Made by a program: the position numbers and the translations under genes. Below are positions 21,590 to 29,440 of a DNA stretch of 31,355 nt, one piece after another. The notes below the pieces were generated by a model that had not been told where the DNA came from, did not search any database, and saw nothing but the letters and a program-made list of their open reading frames with translations. Numbering within the stretch: the first letter of the stretch is position 1; each line of letters opens with the position of its first letter. The DNA lies in IMG/VR virus record IMGVR_UViG_3300048582_000056, positions 1 through 31,355 of that record. One strand, written 5' to 3'. Source of the stretch: a virus.

Positions 21590-22453
21590 TTAAAGGAATG
21601 CGGCCAAATCTTCCATGCGCCCGCTTTTGCGGAGGCGTTCGGAAGCGGCCAAATTAGGTTTTCTTTGCTGTGCGGCTGCTGGCTTGATAGCTCGGGGAGC
21701 CTCTTGCACTGAGCGCATCGCCTTGGGTTTTTGCGCCTGCAATTCGCGCCACTTCATCGCATCGTGCAGAACGTGGACATGGCGAGCATCAGTCAGCCCT
21801 TCCAGTTCTTGCGGCGTGAAGCCATACGAATCTTTGGCAGTGGTAACGATCTTTTCAGCAAGCTGCGGCCCGAAGTTGGGAAGGCGTGCTTTCAGGTCTT
21901 GCTCGGCCTGGACAAGCTGTTGCTGACGCTGCTCTTGCGTCAGTTGCTCGGCCTGGGAGTTAGCCTGTTGCAGTGCGTTCCACTTGGTTTGTGCCTCTCG
22001 CTGAAGTTGCTGGTAAGCAATGTTCAGACGGGTAGCCTGTGCTGGGTCTTGCTCTGCCAAGCTCTGCCAGTCGATTTTCTCGTACTGGGTTAGCCGGTTT
22101 TGCACGTCCCGAAACTCCACGGCCTTATCGAAGGTCTGAGCCATAATCCGCTCGCGGCTTTCGAGAGCTTGCGCACGCTCATCTACAGCCCGACGTTGCT
22201 CGGCAACTGCCTGTGTTTTCTGTGTGTAGTCCTTGTGCATCAAGACCATGTCTTTCAGTTCTTTGGGAACCTTGTAAGACTTGCCCTCAATCTCGACCAC
22301 TTCAGAGTCGTCTTCTTCCGGCTCGTCGGATTGCAGGTCGTCGCCTTCCTGTTCTTCTTCGCCAGATGCCTCGATTTCCTCGTCTTCGATCTCGTCGCCC
22401 AATAGACCGGCTACATCGTCCAACGACACTTCTGATTCCAGATTGGTGTCCAT
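21590..22453 (-). CDS. Scaffold protein
   Basis: 287 residues from ATG 22453, with AGGAG six bases away; a GTG directly before it is an alternative. The N-terminal ~60 residues are very acidic (DEIEDEEIEASGEEEQEGDD), residues about 75-200 are Gln/Ala/Glu-rich coiled coil, and the C-terminus is basic (KPNLAASERLRKSGRMEDL). This acidic-coil-basic design just before the coat gene is typical of scaffolds that guide procapsid assembly. It probably exits before DNA packaging. Confidence 0.8.
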   Translation of the reverse strand: MDTNLESEVSLDDVAGLLGDEIEDEEIEASGEEEQEGDDLQSDEPEEDDSEVVEIEGKSYKVPKELKDMVLMHKDYTQKTQAVAEQRRAVDERAQALESRERIMAQTFDKAVEFRDVQNRLTQYEKIDWQSLAEQDPAQATRLNIAYQQLQREAQTKWNALQQANSQAEQLTQEQRQQQLVQAEQDLKARLPNFGPQLAEKIVTTAKDSYGFTPQELEGLTDARHVHVLHDAMKWRELQAQKPKAMRSVQEAPRAIKPAAAQQRKPNLAASERLRKSGRMEDLAAFL

Positions 22454-22484
22454 CACACACTCCTAATCGCCCAAATTGCGGGCA

Positions 22485-22508
22485 TAAAAAAACCCGCACT
22501 AGGCGGGT
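22485..22508 (-). terminator. Rho-independent terminator upstream of scaffold
   Basis: On the minus strand ACCCGC, a 5-base loop and GCGGGT are followed by seven T residues. It lies between the gene at 22526-22816 and the scaffold start, so scaffold and coat form a segment bounded by terminators on both sides. Confidence 0.75.
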
Positions 22509-22525
22509 CGGTTGGTTGCTCTGTT

Positions 22526-22816
22526 TCAGCCGAAGATTCGACTGAGTTTCGATTCTTTCTCGTAGCGTTTGAGCTGCTCGGTAGCCAGCTTGCCGGAGTT
22601 GATATAGCCGGTCAGAAGGCTGCGGAACTTGCGGCTAGTCTTGATCAGTTGCCACAACGCTTCCTTGCCTTCCTTGTCACGGGCTGGGCATTCGATCCAT
22701 TGTTCCATCACCTCGGAATCAATGGCATCTAGGGCTTCTGTCAGCAATTCATTCTGCGCCAAGCTCAAGGCCAGATGACCCTTGTATTCCGTTGCCCGAT
22801 AGTCTGTTTCGCTCAT
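22526..22816 (-). CDS. Small conserved virion-block protein
   Basis: 96 residues, mostly helical (LALSLAQNELLTEALDAIDSE, SRKFRSLLTGYINSGKL). It lacks Cys except in WIECPARDKEG. No family is recognised with confidence. It lies between the repeat-containing protein and the scaffold. Confidence 0.65.
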   Translation of the reverse strand: MSETDYRATEYKGHLALSLAQNELLTEALDAIDSEVMEQWIECPARDKEGKEALWQLIKTSRKFRSLLTGYINSGKLATEQLKRYEKESKLSRIFG

Positions 22817-22824
22817 CGTTTCCC

Positions 22825-23715
22825 CTATGCCGCAAGCAGCATGATCAACAAATCGTCTTCGTCCCGAGCAATCCGCATAAGCGCGGCCTGTTCAGCCTCA
22901 AATCGTGCGCGTTCGGCTTCTTGTTCTTGTTGCCGAATGTGCAAACCAAGCAGGACGGTCTGATAGATCACCGTCCAGTCAAAGCCAGGCATTTCCGCAA
23001 GCTGCGGCGCGATGGCTTTTACAATCTCTTTTCGCGTTGCTGGGCTTGCCGGCCCTTGCTTGCTGGCTATGCGCTCAATCGTGCCAGCGATCCGAGCAAC
23101 CTTTTCCTCGGCCTCGTCATCCGGCATTGCCTTGGGCTTGCGCTTCCACCACAACTTCGGCTCGAAATCGACGATTACGAAGCCATTGCCGCCTGCTGGC
23201 ACTTCAGGCTCTACAATGTCGCCGCCTGTTGCGTAGAAAGTGTCATCGCCCTCTTCAGTCGCAACCAAAACGCCGGTGATTAGCACAACGCCAGAGCCGG
23301 CCATTGTGTCAGCGCCAGACTCGACAGCAGCCAATGCACCCTTAACGAACAAATCACCGGCAGCGGCGAATGTGTCAGCGCCAGCCTCAGTTGCGGCTAG
23401 TGCGCCCCGTACAAATACATCACCAGCACTGGCGAAGGTATCAGCCCCCGCCTCGGTAGCAGCCAGCGCGCCCTTGACGAATACGTCACCAACCGATGCA
23501 AAGGTATCTGCGCCTGTTTCGGTCGCTGCCAGCGTGCCGGTTATGCCCGTAGCGCCGACAGTGCCGGTCGCTGCAAAGGTGTCGTCGCCTGATTCAGTAG
23601 CGGCGAGCGTGCCGACAATCGCAGGTAGTGTTGCAGTCTCGAAATACTCTGACGGATAGATCAGCGCCTCGCGCCATCCGTATCTGTGACCCTGACCATC
23701 AATCAGTTTGGCCAT
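22825..23715 (-). CDS. Virion-block protein with 22-residue tandem repeats
   Basis: 296 residues. After a short N-terminus (GHRYGWREALIYPSEYFE), residues about 35-168 hold six copies of a G-x-L-A-A-T-E-x-G-x-D-T-F-A unit. The last five start at 60, 82, 104, 126 and 148, an exact 22-residue period; the first starts at 35. The C-terminal part (180-296) changes to a basic/helical region with LWWKRKPK and a Glu/Ala/Arg coiled coil (RQQEQEAERARFEAEQ). Similar ATESGaDTFa repeats occur in other phage structural proteins. A surface decoration or spike role is an inference from the location between portal and scaffold. Confidence 0.7.
   Translation of the reverse strand: MAKLIDGQGHRYGWREALIYPSEYFETATLPAIVGTLAATESGDDTFAATGTVGATGITGTLAATETGADTFASVGDVFVKGALAATEAGADTFASAGDVFVRGALAATEAGADTFAAAGDLFVKGALAAVESGADTMAGSGVVLITGVLVATEEGDDTFYATGGDIVEPEVPAGGNGFVIVDFEPKLWWKRKPKAMPDDEAEEKVARIAGTIERIASKQGPASPATRKEIVKAIAPQLAEMPGFDWTVIYQTVLLGLHIRQQEQEAERARFEAEQAALMRIARDEDDLLIMLLAA
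23209..23613 (-). repeat. Tandem 66-bp repeats coding for 22-residue units
   Basis: Six in-frame repeats encode the G-x-L-A-A-T-E-x-G-x-D-T-F-A units; the last five are exactly 66 bases apart. The middle copies differ at scattered third positions, which points to repeated duplication followed by drift with the protein pattern conserved. Confidence 0.85.
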
Positions 23716-23721
23716 GGCGGT

Positions 23722-24558
23722 TTATCCGTGGGCGATCTTGCCGCCACCCCTGACAGTGCCAGTAGAAGTCGTGCCAGCGATCTGGATCATGAAAAGGCAT
23801 GAACTGTTCGGCACTTCCGATACCGGCAATGCAGCCCAGTCGCCAGACCACTTCATGTTTGCCACAGGACAAAGAACCGAAGCGCGAAGTCGAGTGGCGG
23901 TTACGCCAAAGCTGCCAGCCGTGCCGGTTGTTGCCGAGAGCGTTACGCTGACAATGCCGCGAATGTACTTACCAGCGGCGGCGGCAGGAATCAGGCCGTT
24001 CAGCGGTTGCATGAATGAAGCTCGACGGGTTGCGGCGAGTGATACTGCCGTCAGGTTGCCAGTCGTGCCGTCGTTGTAAGTAACCGCGACCGTGGCGTTG
24101 ACGACAGTTGCGCCGGTATCCGTGTACCACTCAAGGAACCACATAATGTCGCTGTAATTAGCATCACCGATCCGCTCGACCATGTTGTCAGCCGTCACGC
24201 CGTTAAAGTCGATATTGACCGTTTGAGCGGTGGCGAGAGTGCCAGACAAGCCGCCCATGTGGATCAGCCGGTCGTGCCACTCCATTGTTACCGAACTGTT
24301 AGCGCAAACAGTCTCCAGATACCCGAGGTAGCTGGTCGCGGGCGCGGTCTGCTGGGTGAAGTTAAACCCGCCCAGCGTCGCGTTGTTGCAGTTAGCCGCA
24401 GCAGCAGGGATTGCACCCTGCCCCGGCTGACCAGTAGCACGCCAAAGGCTATGAAGCTGTCCGGCCACGGCGTTAGCGATAGACGCCTTGTCGATAACCA
24501 GACGGCTGGAGTTGTTCGCCAGCGCGTTATAAAACCCGTCGAGCGTGGTAATGGTCAT
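23722..24558 (-). CDS. Putative structural protein between portal and scaffold
   Basis: 278 residues. A helical N-terminus (TTLDGFYNALANNSSRLVIDKASI) is followed by strand-rich sequence with WFLEWYTDTGATVVNATVAVTYNDG and RGIVSVTLSATTGTAG, a style typical of virion surface or decoration proteins. The family is not named with certainty. It lies in a three-gene block with 24568-24954 and 22825-23715 that P22 lacks. Confidence 0.65.
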   Translation of the reverse strand: MTITTLDGFYNALANNSSRLVIDKASIANAVAGQLHSLWRATGQPGQGAIPAAAANCNNATLGGFNFTQQTAPATSYLGYLETVCANSSVTMEWHDRLIHMGGLSGTLATAQTVNIDFNGVTADNMVERIGDANYSDIMWFLEWYTDTGATVVNATVAVTYNDGTTGNLTAVSLAATRRASFMQPLNGLIPAAAAGKYIRGIVSVTLSATTGTAGSFGVTATRLRASVLCPVANMKWSGDWAALPVSEVPNSSCLFMIQIAGTTSTGTVRGGGKIAHG

Positions 24559-24567
24559 AAATCAGCC

Positions 24568-24954
24568 TCAGACGTGAGTTATAGCGGCAGAGTTGATCGT
24601 TACCGTCTGGCCGGCTGTGATGCTCAAGCTGTCAAGGTTGATGTCCGAGGCAGACAGGCCAACCGTAAGGCCCGTGATAACGTCAGCATTCGCGCTGGTG
24701 CGTATGCGAGCAATTGCGGCTGTTCCGGTATTGTCTGCACTGGTATCGCTGCGAGGAAAGCCCGCAAGGGTCAGGACAAGGCCCGACACAGTGCCAGTCG
24801 ATGCGCCCGAATAGCCGAGCGGGATCGTGGCGAGGATTGACGCATAAGCAGCCGAGCAGATTTCCAGCTTGCCTGCCGCGCCGCCTGCGTCGATCTGGTC
24901 ACGCACTGCGGTCATGCGTGCCGTTTTGACTGCGGTTGAATAGGTGACGGCCAT
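24568..24954 (-). CDS. Putative structural protein after portal
   Basis: 128 residues. A short helix (TAVKTARMTAVRDQIDAGG) is followed by strand-rich sequence (KLEICSAAYASILATIPLG, ADVITGLTVGLSASDINLDSLSITAGQTVTI) reminiscent of small head or decoration proteins. The start is TAATG-coupled to the portal stop. Function is inferred from location. Confidence 0.65.
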   Translation of the reverse strand: MAVTYSTAVKTARMTAVRDQIDAGGAAGKLEICSAAYASILATIPLGYSGASTGTVSGLVLTLAGFPRSDTSADNTGTAAIARIRTSANADVITGLTVGLSASDINLDSLSITAGQTVTINSAAITHV

Positions 24955-27185
24955 TAGTTGCTTACTCCAAATTCAGGGACAACGCCGATTGCTTGCCCGT
25001 TTTCATCTCGCACTACTCGCTTGGGCGCTGCGATGGACTGCGCCAGCATTTCAAGCGTCTGCTGCATGCTTGCGAGCATCATTTGTTCGCGGCTCGGCTC
25101 GGCCAATACTGAGCCGTCATCGTCGAAGCCGATCTGTGCGCCTGCGCCGGCCATGTGATCCATTGCCTTGCAGCGTTCGGAATGGTGCTGCTTGATCTGC
25201 TCCAGTCGCAGCGAGTGCATCCGGTCAAGCTCTGCCTGCTGCGCCTTAAACTCTCGATCAAGCTCGGCTTGGCGGGCTTTCTGAGCCATTTCCGCTTGTG
25301 CTTTCTGCTGACTGTCTTGCAGCTTGGCTTTCTCAAGCTCGACCGCAGGATTTGGTGGAGGCGGCGCGTCTGGCGTTTCGATGGTGTCAGGATCAACCCA
25401 GAACTCGCCTGGATTCTTGAAGCCTGCGTTCTCGGCCAATCTTGCCTGCACGTTGTAGACAGACTTTGGCGATAGCAGCTTGGCGGCGAATGGCGATTGA
25501 GCGACAGCGGCTTGACTCTGCGCGATCTGAATCAGGAAGGCAGACTGTTGTTGAACGTCGCCAGTTCCGATGCCGACGTTGACGGTCATGTCGTACTGGT
25601 CGCGCCATTCCTGCGGGTTGTACTGCACGAACTTGCCGTTGAGCCGGTAGCTGATCTGCTGCATGCCGTGATCGGAGAGGGTTTTGAATATCCCTCGGAA
25701 CATAGGTGCAACCAGGCACTCGGCAGCGATGCGGGCCATCAGCTTCATTCGCTTCTGGCTGGCGTTCATAATCATTTGAGCGCCGGTTGCGGTTTTGTTC
25801 AGGCTATCGCCGTCAAGCCCTTGGCTATAGCGAGTCCAGCCTGTGCGGTTCTCTTTCTCGCTCGCAAGCTGCTCAAGCATCGGCATAGCTTCGATGCCCT
25901 GCCAGCGTTCGTTATACGGGCGAATCGCGCCCTGAACATGCTCAAGCATGATGCCGCCAGGACGACGATTCAGCAGTCCGTCAATGTCTGCCTTCGGGTT
26001 GCCCTGCGAGTCAGTCAGCACGACTGATTCCTGATTGTTGGCAAGCGCGAGGTTGTCCAACTGATTGCGCATGATCACCGTATGGATGCGCTGGAATTCC
26101 TCGACCAGATCAGCAACGGAGAGGCCGTTGAACTGGTGGGTCAGGATGTAAGGCGTCCATGCGGCAATCGGGACGTGCGAGCATTCGGTGTTCTCAAGGA
26201 TCAGATCACCCAAGCGCACAATGCGGCGGCGCTCTGCGATACCGTCACCATCGAAGTCGACAAGCACATACTCATCGCGCAGGTAGCCGCGAGTGCTTGA
26301 TTCGTCTGCGCTGTTGTCGCTCAGCCACTTGTCACGAAGCTGGGAGGATTGCTCGTAGCTTTCCCAATCGCCGTTCTCGTTGGTGGCGCGGCTAACATCG
26401 TCGGCGGTCACGTTGTAACCCATCGACAGAATGTCGCTCATGGTCTTTTGCGTGACGTGCGCAACGTATTGGCATTCGTCCAGCAGGATCGAGTCATGCC
26501 AGGCTGACACGCGCAGTTCCTCGGGCGGCATAGCGCACACACGGCAGACGCCTTTCTTCTCGATGCTCTTAGCGTGGACGTTGTAGCGCACAGGCATAGC
26601 CGGCATCTGGCCGGTCATCTCAAACTCTTGCGCGGCCTGCTGCTGGAACTGCTGAAGTTCCTCGTCAGTAGGCTCGGCTTCCTCTTTGCTCAACACCTTG
26701 GTGTCAGGGTTAGCAAGCAGGTACTCGACTATCTGGTCTTCAGTAACGCCGCGATAGGTCTGAAAGGTCGGGGTTTCCTTTTCTTCCCAGTACCATTTAA
26801 CCGCGCCGGTCTTGAGCATCAGCGCATCTTTGAGCGCCGTGTAAAGGATCAGAAAGCCGTTATTCTGCTTGTAAAACACATAGTTGCAGGCGTTCGTTAC
26901 CTGCTCGGCGCTTTCCTCATCTTCAGCGCCGACAGGCTCAAAGACCACAGCCTTGTCGGAACTGGTAAAGACTTCGATCAGGTCAGGCAGCATTCCTTCC
27001 ACCGCATCAAAGACGTCGGACGCGACAACAGCCGAGCGCCCTTCTTCCTCGTTGCCGTAAGGCTCGCGCATGTAGGCACGCATAGACCTGGAGCGATCAG
27101 CCGCAACATCCGACTGGCTAAGCTCGCGTGACTGGCGCGCTTCCTCGTCGAGAAAGTTCAGCAGCTCTTGTTCACTCATCTTCAT
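24954..27185 (-). CDS. Portal protein
   Basis: 743 residues, close to P22-type portals (725). The N-terminal segment (SMRAYMREPYGNEEEGRS, ASDVFDAVEGMLPDLIEVFTSS) and the NPAVELEKAKLQDSQQKA coiled coil near the C-terminus fit the large podovirus portals. It would form the dodecameric ring at one capsid vertex through which TerL drives DNA and to which the tail adaptor binds. ATG 27185 overlaps the terminase stop (ATGA); ATG 27179 is an alternative. Confidence 0.9.
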   Translation of the reverse strand: MKMSEQELLNFLDEEARQSRELSQSDVAADRSRSMRAYMREPYGNEEEGRSAVVASDVFDAVEGMLPDLIEVFTSSDKAVVFEPVGAEDEESAEQVTNACNYVFYKQNNGFLILYTALKDALMLKTGAVKWYWEEKETPTFQTYRGVTEDQIVEYLLANPDTKVLSKEEAEPTDEELQQFQQQAAQEFEMTGQMPAMPVRYNVHAKSIEKKGVCRVCAMPPEELRVSAWHDSILLDECQYVAHVTQKTMSDILSMGYNVTADDVSRATNENGDWESYEQSSQLRDKWLSDNSADESSTRGYLRDEYVLVDFDGDGIAERRRIVRLGDLILENTECSHVPIAAWTPYILTHQFNGLSVADLVEEFQRIHTVIMRNQLDNLALANNQESVVLTDSQGNPKADIDGLLNRRPGGIMLEHVQGAIRPYNERWQGIEAMPMLEQLASEKENRTGWTRYSQGLDGDSLNKTATGAQMIMNASQKRMKLMARIAAECLVAPMFRGIFKTLSDHGMQQISYRLNGKFVQYNPQEWRDQYDMTVNVGIGTGDVQQQSAFLIQIAQSQAAVAQSPFAAKLLSPKSVYNVQARLAENAGFKNPGEFWVDPDTIETPDAPPPPNPAVELEKAKLQDSQQKAQAEMAQKARQAELDREFKAQQAELDRMHSLRLEQIKQHHSERCKAMDHMAGAGAQIGFDDDGSVLAEPSREQMMLASMQQTLEMLAQSIAAPKRVVRDENGQAIGVVPEFGVSN

Positions 27186-28495
27186 GCGATAACCCTGTTT
27201 CGATACTGGATGGCCTTTTTCGGCCCTGCTGCTGGCTGTTCATAAGCGATACACATAGCGCCGAATGCGTCAGCCGAGTGACTAGCCCAATCGTGGTCAG
27301 GCCCAAGCCCTACGCCGCGCACTTCATCGCGCTTTTCGTGATACCAGCCGAGCGCATCAATGCCTGCCTCGGTTGTCTGTTCGTTGAACCACATGGCCGG
27401 AAACAGCCGACGGCCTGCCTCTACACGAAGCATCGCAGCGCCCTTGCCTTGGTTCGGGATAACGGTCACAACGTAGCCAGCCGCCTCCAGAGCGGAGCGG
27501 TAGGACACATCGAACACCTTGTCTTGCGTGTCGCCGTCATGCGGCAACCAGATTTGTGCGCGGTCTGGCGTATAGCCTTGCGACCTGAGCCAATTCAGAT
27601 GCGCCTCGATGGGCTGGCCCTGCTGCTCGTAGTGATTCAGAACCCTGATTTCGCGGCCAATGAACTGAGCAGCCCAGAACACGAAGTTGTCAGCCTTGGC
27701 TCCAGTGCCGCCAATGTCAGCGAATAGCCGAATAGTCATCAGCGGATCGGCTGGAACCTTGCCAATTCTGCCCTCTGCCTTGGCTTGCGTCAGGCTTTGC
27801 GCGAAGTAAGCGCCGGCAATGGCCGTGGCATACTCGCCTTCCCAGATATGGCCGTACTGATCCGGCCTGTCGTGCAAATCCCTGAGCCGGTCGCGCTCTA
27901 GCTTGGCCGGAAACTTTGGGTTGTCTCGCCAGTTGAGCTGCACAACCTTGGTCAATACGTCAGAGCTAGCCCTGAATCGTTCCTCGACCGGCGCGATCTT
28001 GCGCTTAGGGTTCCATGTCACCCATAGCTCAGCGTTCCAGTCGGAACCCTCCTCGCGCAGCGTCGGGATCAGAGTCAGCCAGGCGTCATCAGTTACCGGC
28101 TCGGCCTCATCGACCCAGCACAGCAGCAGACGACCCTTAGACTTGACCGATGCAATGTTTCGATCAAGACCAGAGAAGGCGAAGGTGATGCGCCCGTCAT
28201 GGCTCTTGATGTACTTCGCGCCAACATCGTAATAAGCCGCTAGAAACGGCTCGTCCTCGATGGCCCGCTTGACTTCCTCAAGGCTGGAATCTTCCAGCGA
28301 GTTCATAAATTGGCGAGCGCAAAGGATAATCCCCGACTCGCCTGCACATCCGTGTATATAGCCGCGAACCGCAGCCATCTTTGCAAAAGATCGAGTTTTG
28401 CCTGAACCCCGCCCACCGAATGCGCCGCGAACGTCTGCGCGTCCCTTGAATACCGGCCTTAACTTAGGCGGTAGGGCTATCCTCGCGGTCGTCAA
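27182..28495 (-). CDS. terL: Terminase large subunit
   Basis: 437 residues. The ATPase domain has Walker A GGRGSGKT (27-34), Walker B LLLCWVDEAE with D129/E130, and a coupling motif LWVTWNP (157-163). The nuclease domain has D260 (FADIGG), D320 (LPHDG), D402 and D409 (HDWASHSADAF). It pumps and cuts DNA during packaging. The frame begins at a TTG at 28495, with GGTGG upstream; no ATG lies before the essential Walker A region. The gene overlaps TerS by 32 bases. It looks like the Terminase_3/PBSX type. Confidence 0.92.
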   Translation of the reverse strand: MTTARIALPPKLRPVFKGRADVRGAFGGRGSGKTRSFAKMAAVRGYIHGCAGESGIILCARQFMNSLEDSSLEEVKRAIEDEPFLAAYYDVGAKYIKSHDGRITFAFSGLDRNIASVKSKGRLLLCWVDEAEPVTDDAWLTLIPTLREEGSDWNAELWVTWNPKRKIAPVEERFRASSDVLTKVVQLNWRDNPKFPAKLERDRLRDLHDRPDQYGHIWEGEYATAIAGAYFAQSLTQAKAEGRIGKVPADPLMTIRLFADIGGTGAKADNFVFWAAQFIGREIRVLNHYEQQGQPIEAHLNWLRSQGYTPDRAQIWLPHDGDTQDKVFDVSYRSALEAAGYVVTVIPNQGKGAAMLRVEAGRRLFPAMWFNEQTTEAGIDALGWYHEKRDEVRGVGLGPDHDWASHSADAFGAMCIAYEQPAAGPKKAIQYRNRVIA

Positions 28496-28775
28496 CTAAG
28501 TCCACCAATTCAATTCGTGTGACCATCGAGACGGGGCCACCTTCTGCGCCAGTCACTTCAAGCCCTTGCTTGGCCTTGCCGTAACCGCGATCCAGTACCT
28601 CTCTAATCGCAGCGACACGGGCTGCATGAGGTGCTTCGCCATCACGCACAATCTCGACCAGCGCCTTGATGGCTTCCTCGCCGAACTCTTGCGCTAGGTC
28701 TTTCACATCCTTCGTGACTTTGTTGCGCACACCGGCAGGACGGCCAGCGCCTTCACGCTTTCCACCGTATGCCAT
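28464..28775 (-). CDS. terS: Terminase small subunit
   Basis: 103 residues. The N-terminus GGKREGAGRPAGVRNKVTKDVK is the typical start of HTH-type small terminases. The middle AIKALVEIVRDGEAPHAARVAAIREVLDRGYGKAKQ has the helical oligomerisation pattern with the RGYGK motif. It would recognise the pac site and hand DNA to TerL. AAGGA precedes ATG 28775. Confidence 0.85.
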   Translation of the reverse strand: MAYGGKREGAGRPAGVRNKVTKDVKDLAQEFGEEAIKALVEIVRDGEAPHAARVAAIREVLDRGYGKAKQGLEVTGAEGGPVSMVTRIELVDLVDDREDSPTA

Positions 28776-28809
28776 TTGATTTCCTTTGATTTTTTTTCAG
28801 GATGAAGAT

Positions 28810-29166
28810 TTACAGAATGCTCTTGAAGAACGGCAGCAGCTCAATGAAGCCAAGGATGGCCGCACCAATGAAGCCAGCAGTACGGATCATTGTCTTGATC
28901 TCGTTCTGATAGCGGGCCATCGCTGAGTTCTGTTCGTTGAGGGTCTTTTGCACGCCTTCCCATATCCGCTCGATCTTGGTCACGTCAACGCGAATCTGAA
29001 CGGTGTTCTGTTCAACCGATGCCACGCGATGCGGAAGGCGTTCGCTCTCAAGAGTGTCTAGGCGGAAGGTATGCGTGTGCATATCCCTTTCCAGACTATT
29101 CAGGCGGGCGTAAATGCTATCGATCATCACTGCCTTCTCGCCGTTCGCTGGGCTTCCATCGCTCAT
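28810..29166 (-). CDS. Coiled-coil membrane protein (XhlA-like, possible holin/antiholin or lysis accessory)
   Basis: 118 residues. Residues about 15-90 form a polar coiled coil (RLNSLERDMHTHTFRLDTLESE, SVEQNTVQIRVDVTKIERIWEG) and the C-terminus is a single membrane span (about 94-117). This layout resembles XhlA-type accessory holin proteins. It is the first gene after the late promoter and terminators, a position often used by lysis genes. A proper holin and endolysin are at the far end of the operon, so its role here is uncertain. Confidence 0.65.
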   Translation of the reverse strand: MSDGSPANGEKAVMIDSIYARLNSLERDMHTHTFRLDTLESERLPHRVASVEQNTVQIRVDVTKIERIWEGVQKTLNEQNSAMARYQNEIKTMIRTAGFIGAAILGFIELLPFFKSIL

Positions 29167-29182
29167 GGATAGTCCTTAGAAA

Positions 29183-29208
29183 TAAAAAAGCCCCGCGCTA
29201 GCAGGGCT
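29183..29208 (-). terminator. Second late-leader terminator
   Basis: On the minus strand AGCCCTGC, loop TAGC, GCGGGGCT (one G-T pair) is followed by a T run. It lies 17 bases before the first late gene, about 190 bases from the likely transcription start at about 29379. Unmodified polymerase should stop here. Confidence 0.85.
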
Positions 29209-29321
29209 GAGAGTGCCGAGGGGTGGCGGCACAGCATGAATAAGGCCCGCACAATTTGAGCGTCGCCCCATTACAGGGCCAGCACTGCCGGGAAACTCCC
29301 AGCGTTCTAGGCTTGGCGGGC

Positions 29322-29353
29322 AAAAAAAAGCCCCGATTCGCTAGAATCAGGGC
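29322..29353 (-). terminator. First late-leader terminator
   Basis: On the minus strand GCCCTGATTC and GAATCGGGGC form a 10-pair stem with loop TAGC followed by eight T residues. It starts only about 25 bases after the predicted transcription start. With the second terminator it makes late expression dependent on antitermination. Confidence 0.88.
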
Positions 29354-29385
29354 CATCGAAGCGGTAAAACCGCAACGTAGACTCA

Positions 29386-29414
29386 TTTATAAACCTACTG
29401 GATTCCACTGTCAA
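29386..29414 (-). promoter_or_regulatory. Late promoter (pR'-like), sigma70 type
   Basis: On the minus strand a consensus TTGACA (29414-29409) is separated by exactly 17 bases from TATAAA (29391-29386), placing the start near 29379. TACGTT at about 29379-29374 resembles a -10-like pause signal and a GCGGT/ACCGC hairpin follows (29361-29373). The 274-base gap between the Q-like gene and the first late gene holds only this promoter, two terminators and their leader. The layout matches lambda pR', where Q loads onto polymerase paused just after initiation. Confidence 0.8.
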
Positions 29415-29440
29415 TATGTACAGCGTGGTTTTTTATACAG

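Noticed and set aside
22281-22545. Serine/arginine-rich plus-strand frames
   Set aside because: They are the antisense of the acidic scaffold N-terminus and have biased composition only for that reason.
23209-23613. CRISPR-like array of regular repeats
   Set aside because: The repeats are in-frame 66-base units of one protein gene with no unique spacers.
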